Made by a program: the position numbers and the translations under genes
The notes under the pieces: model-generated
Told to the model about the DNA's origin: nothing
Databases searched by the model: none
What the model saw: the letters and a program-made list of their open reading frames with translations, nothing else
Source: Anaerolineales bacterium
GTDB taxonomy: Bacteria; Chloroflexota; Anaerolineae; Anaerolineales; UBA6663
Reading direction: 5' to 3'
Length of the DNA: 7,560 nucleotides
NCBI GenBank assembly: GCA_017999235.1
Contig: JAGOBN010000181.1
Coordinates: forward strand, 1 to 7,560
Shown here: positions 5,163-7,560 of the stretch, piece after piece
How positions within the stretch are numbered: position 1 is the first letter of the stretch
Layout of the letters: the number at the start of each line of letters is the position of its first letter

Positions 5163-5918
5163 TCAGCGCGCCCGCGCCAAGGTTAGCCCCCACACCGACC
5201 GCGCGCCAGCCGCCATCAGCGCTTCCGCGCCCGCGATCAAGGTCGCGCCGGTGGTGCAGACATCATCCACCAGGATGACGGCCCGCTGGACCACCAGGCG
5301 CGGGTCCGCCATAAACGCCGCCTGCACATTACCTAATCGTTGCTGGGCCGTCAAGCCGACTTGCGAAACCGTGTGGCGGGTCTTGGATAGGGCCGCCGGC
5401 GCCGCCGGCAGTCCGCTCAGCTCCGCGAAGCCCCGCGCCAGCAGTCCGGCCTGGTTGTAGCCGCGTTCGCGCAGGCGTTGGGCCGACAGCGGCACAGGGA
5501 TAATCAGATCACCCGGCTGGCCGGCCGCCGCCCAAGTCTGGGTCAGCAGGCGCGCCAGGCTGTCCGCCAGGATCACGTCCCGGCGATACTTCAGTTGATG
5601 CAGCGCGTTCTGCAAGGGGCCTTCAAAAAACGCCGCCGACCGGATGCCGGCTAAAGCCGACCGGGAGCGCCCTTGGCAATTCACGCAGGCCGCGTCCCGG
5701 GCGGCGACGGGATACCCGCACCACGCGCACACCGGCGCCGCCAATAAACTGAGTTGCGACTGACAGGTGGGGCAAAAGCGCTGGCCGGCCCGCCGGCAGC
5801 CGGCACAGCGCGGCGGCAGGACAAAGTCGATCACCGCCCACAGCGCTTGCCGGGCGCGGTACGACCAGCGCGGACTCAGACGCGCGGAGCGGGCGACGTC
5901 AGCCTCCCAGAAATCCAA
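5163..5918 (-). CDS. comF: ComF family protein (phosphoribosyltransferase-like, competence/DNA-uptake associated)
   Basis: 251 aa as called. Four CxxC pairs (C38/C41, C49/C52, C64/C67, C78/C81) form the N-terminal zinc-binding region. The phosphoribosyltransferase fold then shows LHQLKYRRD (106-114), IIPVPLSAQRLRERGYNQAGLLA (139-161) and the PRPP-binding VILVDDVCTTGAT (214-226), with D218/D219 as the acidic pair. The order matches ComFC/GntX-type proteins, which are needed for DNA uptake in several naturally competent bacteria; the biochemical substrate is not settled. The first in-frame start is TTG 5918, overlapping the end of tadC by 20 bases and suggesting translational coupling. GTG 5834 would give 223 aa beginning MIDFVLPPRC, a typical family N terminus, and is a credible alternative; neither has a good Shine-Dalgarno. 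Position after tadBC fits a pilus/DNA-uptake link (inference). Confidence 0.93.
   Translation of the reverse strand: MDFWEADVARSARLSPRWSYRARQALWAVIDFVLPPRCAGCRRAGQRFCPTCQSQLSLLAAPVCAWCGYPVAARDAACVNCQGRSRSALAGIRSAAFFEGPLQNALHQLKYRRDVILADSLARLLTQTWAAAGQPGDLIIPVPLSAQRLRERGYNQAGLLARGFAELSGLPAAPAALSKTRHTVSQVGLTAQQRLGNVQAAFMADPRLVVQRAVILVDDVCTTGATLIAGAEALMAAGARSVWGLTLARAR
5392..5409 (-). repeat. Tandem 9-base repeat inside comF
   Basis: GCCGCCGGC occurs twice in direct tandem (5392-5400, 5401-5409, + strand reading). It encodes the duplicated tripeptide Pro-Ala-Ala in the segment LPAAPAALS, which lies in a surface-type loop between conserved ComF motifs. It keeps frame and probably reflects a local slippage duplication. 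Confidence 0.5.
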
Positions 5919-6873
5919 ACCCGAACTGCTGGATGATTTGCAGCCCGGCCGGCCCCAGCAGCACGATATAGATCGCCGGGAAGATCAGGAACACCATCGG
6001 GATCAGCATTTTAATCGGGGCTTCGTGCGCCTTCTTCTCGGCGCGCTGCCGGCGCCGCACGCGCATCTGATCCGATTGGATGCGCAGCACCTTGGCCATG
6101 CTCACGCCGAGCTGGTCGGCTTGGATCAGCGCGGCCACAAAACTGGTCATATCCGGCACGCCCATCCGGTCCGCCATATCCCGCAGCGCTTCGCGCCGCA
6201 GCTTGCCCAGCCGGATTTCCTGGATGCAGCGCGCGAATGCCAGCGACAGTTCGTTCTCCCATTTCTCGCTCACCCGCTGCATCGCCTGGTCAAAACCGAG
6301 GCCGGCCTCCACGCAGACGGTCAACAGATCCAGCGCGTCCGGCATGGATTTGACGATCGCGTCCTGACGGCGGTTGATGCGGCTGCGGATCAGCAGGTTG
6401 GGGATGAAGAACCCCAGCCCCGCGGCGCCGGCGGCGCTGGCCAGCACTTTGGCCACCCCGGATTGAAAAGAAAAGAAGGAGCGCGGGTCAGCCGAGATCG
6501 CGCCCAGCGTCAGAATCAGGCCGGCGGCCACCACCGCCAGGATAATCCGGCCGGCATAGACCATGACCGGCTCGATCCCTTTGGGGTTGCCGGCCATATC
6601 CAGATCCCGCTGGATGGATTGCAGCGACGATTGCGGCGTGAAGCGCGTGACAAACTCGCCCAGCCGGCGCAGCACCGGGTAGATGACGCGCTCGCTGAAC
6701 GGCTGCGCCATCTCGATCTCTTCGAGCGAGAGCTGCCGTTCCCGATTAGAGTATTCCGCCAGACGCGCTTGCAGCGGGTCAGAACCCTTGGGGGCGCGCA
6801 GGCCGGCCACCACCAGCGCCACCGCGATGATGATCACGACGACGATCCCAATTCCAATCACAATGGGCGGCAT
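5899..6873 (-). CDS. tadC: Type II secretion F-domain protein, TadC-like inner-membrane platform of a Tad pilus
   Basis: 324 aa. There is an N-terminal membrane segment (residues 4-25), then a charged cytoplasmic stretch (26-~105). Two further membrane segments (about 109-126 and 140-162) come before the T2SSF domain. That domain reads KSMPDALDLLTVCVEAGLGFDQAMQRV (175-201), then LRDMADRMGVPDMTSFVAALIQADQLGVSMAKVLRIQSDQMRVRRRQRAEKKAHEAP. A last membrane segment (287-307) closes the protein. This is the TadC arrangement. With TadB it forms the inner-membrane base on which the TadA ATPase assembles Flp-type pilins. ATG 6873 has GGGAG (6883-6887) 9 bases upstream. The gene follows tadB by 15 bases and overlaps the comF start, so the three are probably one transcript. 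Confidence 0.93.
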   Translation of the reverse strand: MPPIVIGIGIVVVIIIAVALVVAGLRAPKGSDPLQARLAEYSNRERQLSLEEIEMAQPFSERVIYPVLRRLGEFVTRFTPQSSLQSIQRDLDMAGNPKGIEPVMVYAGRIILAVVAAGLILTLGAISADPRSFFSFQSGVAKVLASAAGAAGLGFFIPNLLIRSRINRRQDAIVKSMPDALDLLTVCVEAGLGFDQAMQRVSEKWENELSLAFARCIQEIRLGKLRREALRDMADRMGVPDMTSFVAALIQADQLGVSMAKVLRIQSDQMRVRRRQRAEKKAHEAPIKMLIPMVFLIFPAIYIVLLGPAGLQIIQQFGFGFLGG

Positions 6874-6882
6874 GGCGCGGTT

Positions 6883-6887
6883 CTCCC
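6883..6887 (-). promoter_or_regulatory. Shine-Dalgarno of tadC
   Basis: The - strand reads GGGAG with 9 bases to ATG 6873, lying entirely within the 15-base tadB-tadC gap. It supports ATG 6873 as the start and separate initiation of tadC on a shared message. Confidence 0.65.
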
Positions 6888-6888
6888 G

Positions 6889-7560
6889 TTAGACCTCGAT
6901 ATCCACGATCTTGCGCACAATGGCGTAGCCGATGCCGATCAGCAGCCCGGCCACCGCCAGCGCCACCCAGCCGCAGATACCGCTGGTGAAGAACAGGCTG
7001 ATGTACTTGGGGTTCAAGAAATACAGCAGGACGCCGAGGCCGATCGGCAAGATAGAGATGACGGTGCCCGTCATCATGCCTTGCGCGGTCAGGGTTTCGA
7101 TTTCGCCCTTGATCCGCACGCGCTCGCGGATGGTAAAGCTGATGGTGTCCAGAATCTCGGCCAGGTTGCCGCCCACTTCGCGCTGGATATTCATGGCCGT
7201 GGTCACGAAATCCAGGTCTTTGCTGGGAATGCGCCGGTTGAGGTTGGCCAGCGCCGTTTCCATGGTCAGGCCGATCTGCATCTCCTGAACCACGCGCTTG
7301 AACTCCACCGAGATGGGCGGCGGCAGTTCCTTGCTGACCGATTCCATGGCCTGGTTGACGCTGTAGCCGGCCCGCAGGCCGTTCACCACCAGGTTGAGCA
7401 TATCGGCCAACTGGTTGTCGAACCGGGTCAGGCGCGATTTCTTCTGATTGCCCACATACCAGCGCGGCACAAACAGGCTGGCCAAGGCGCCGATGACGCC
7501 GGCCACCATATCCTGGCGGACAAACGCCAGCACGATAAAAGCGCCCACCGCCAAAATCAG
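6889..7560 (-). CDS. tadB: Type II secretion F-domain protein, TadB-like (5' part outside window)
   Basis: The frame is open to the window edge (Leu-Ile before an internal TTG at 7554), so the N-terminal part is missing; 223 codons are visible out of a usual ~300-330. A membrane segment is at the visible N terminus (about residues 3-32). The T2SSF domain follows: FDNQLADMLNLVVNGLRAGYSVNQAMESVSKELPPPISVEFKRVVQEMQIGLTMETALANLNRRIPSKDLDFVTTAMNIQREVGGNLAEILDTISFTIRERVRIKGEI. Two C-terminal membrane segments (around ISILPIGLGVLLYFL and GWVALAVAGLLIGIGYAI) complete the TadB pattern. It partners TadC in the pilus platform. The gene is first in the visible part of the - strand operon; tadA and the earlier tad genes would be expected just beyond the right edge (inference). 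Confidence 0.93.
   Translation of the reverse strand: MILAVGAFIVLAFVRQDMVAGVIGALASLFVPRWYVGNQKKSRLTRFDNQLADMLNLVVNGLRAGYSVNQAMESVSKELPPPISVEFKRVVQEMQIGLTMETALANLNRRIPSKDLDFVTTAMNIQREVGGNLAEILDTISFTIRERVRIKGEIETLTAQGMMTGTVISILPIGLGVLLYFLNPKYISLFFTSGICGWVALAVAGLLIGIGYAIVRKIVDIEV

Noticed and set aside
5104..5193. N-terminal extension of hpf to 5193
   Set aside because: The conserved domain starts at ATG 5103 with a strong Shine-Dalgarno; the extension overlaps comF and the intergenic hairpin.
4624..5460. 278-codon + strand frame across hpf and comF
   Set aside because: It lies antisense to two clearly conserved genes and shows no recognisable domain.

Overview
The window is GC-rich, has dense genes and has only short gaps between them; no stretch over 300 bases lacks a gene. 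It looks like chromosomal DNA of a free-living bacterium. I lean towards Chloroflexota (Anaerolineae-like). The reasons are the Tad-type TadB/TadC pair, a stand-alone HNH nuclease of the 'VLVLNANYEPLN' type, a long-form hibernation factor, a secreted FlgD-like/CARDB-like protein beside glycosyltransferases, and short heptameric repeats between genes. This assignment is inference and has not been tested by any search.

The + strand block (1-3333) starts with the C-terminal part of a large secreted or surface protein. Two family 2 glycosyltransferases follow: a rhamnosyltransferase-like enzyme (952-1938) and a WaaE/lipopolysaccharide-core-like enzyme (2008-2742). Two different arrays of 7-base repeats lie at and after the end of the first glycosyltransferase gene, and one of them supplies its stop codon. 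After the second glycosyltransferase, an extended -10 promoter drives a small HNH endonuclease gene (2815-3333). The block reads as the end of a cell-surface polysaccharide or envelope cluster followed by an independent nuclease gene.

The - strand block (7560 down to 3341) converges on the + block with only 7 bases between the two stop codons. In transcription order it holds tadB (cut by the window edge), tadC, comF, hpf, a strong Rho-independent terminator, and a gene for a CofC/MobA-like nucleotidyltransferase-fold protein. That last protein has a degenerate active site and an unrecognised C-terminal domain. tadB, tadC, comF and hpf are tightly packed (15 bases, a 20-base overlap, then 59 bases) and probably share transcripts. 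This would join the inner-membrane platform of a Tad pilus, a DNA-uptake-associated phosphoribosyltransferase-like protein and a ribosome-hibernation factor. The terminator stops almost at the start codon of the CofC-like gene, which therefore has no ordinary 5' leader.

I found no rRNA, tRNA, CRISPR array, insertion sequence or integrase. The least explained items are the CofC-like two-domain protein, its terminator-abutting start, and the heptamer arrays. No complete new system is evident.
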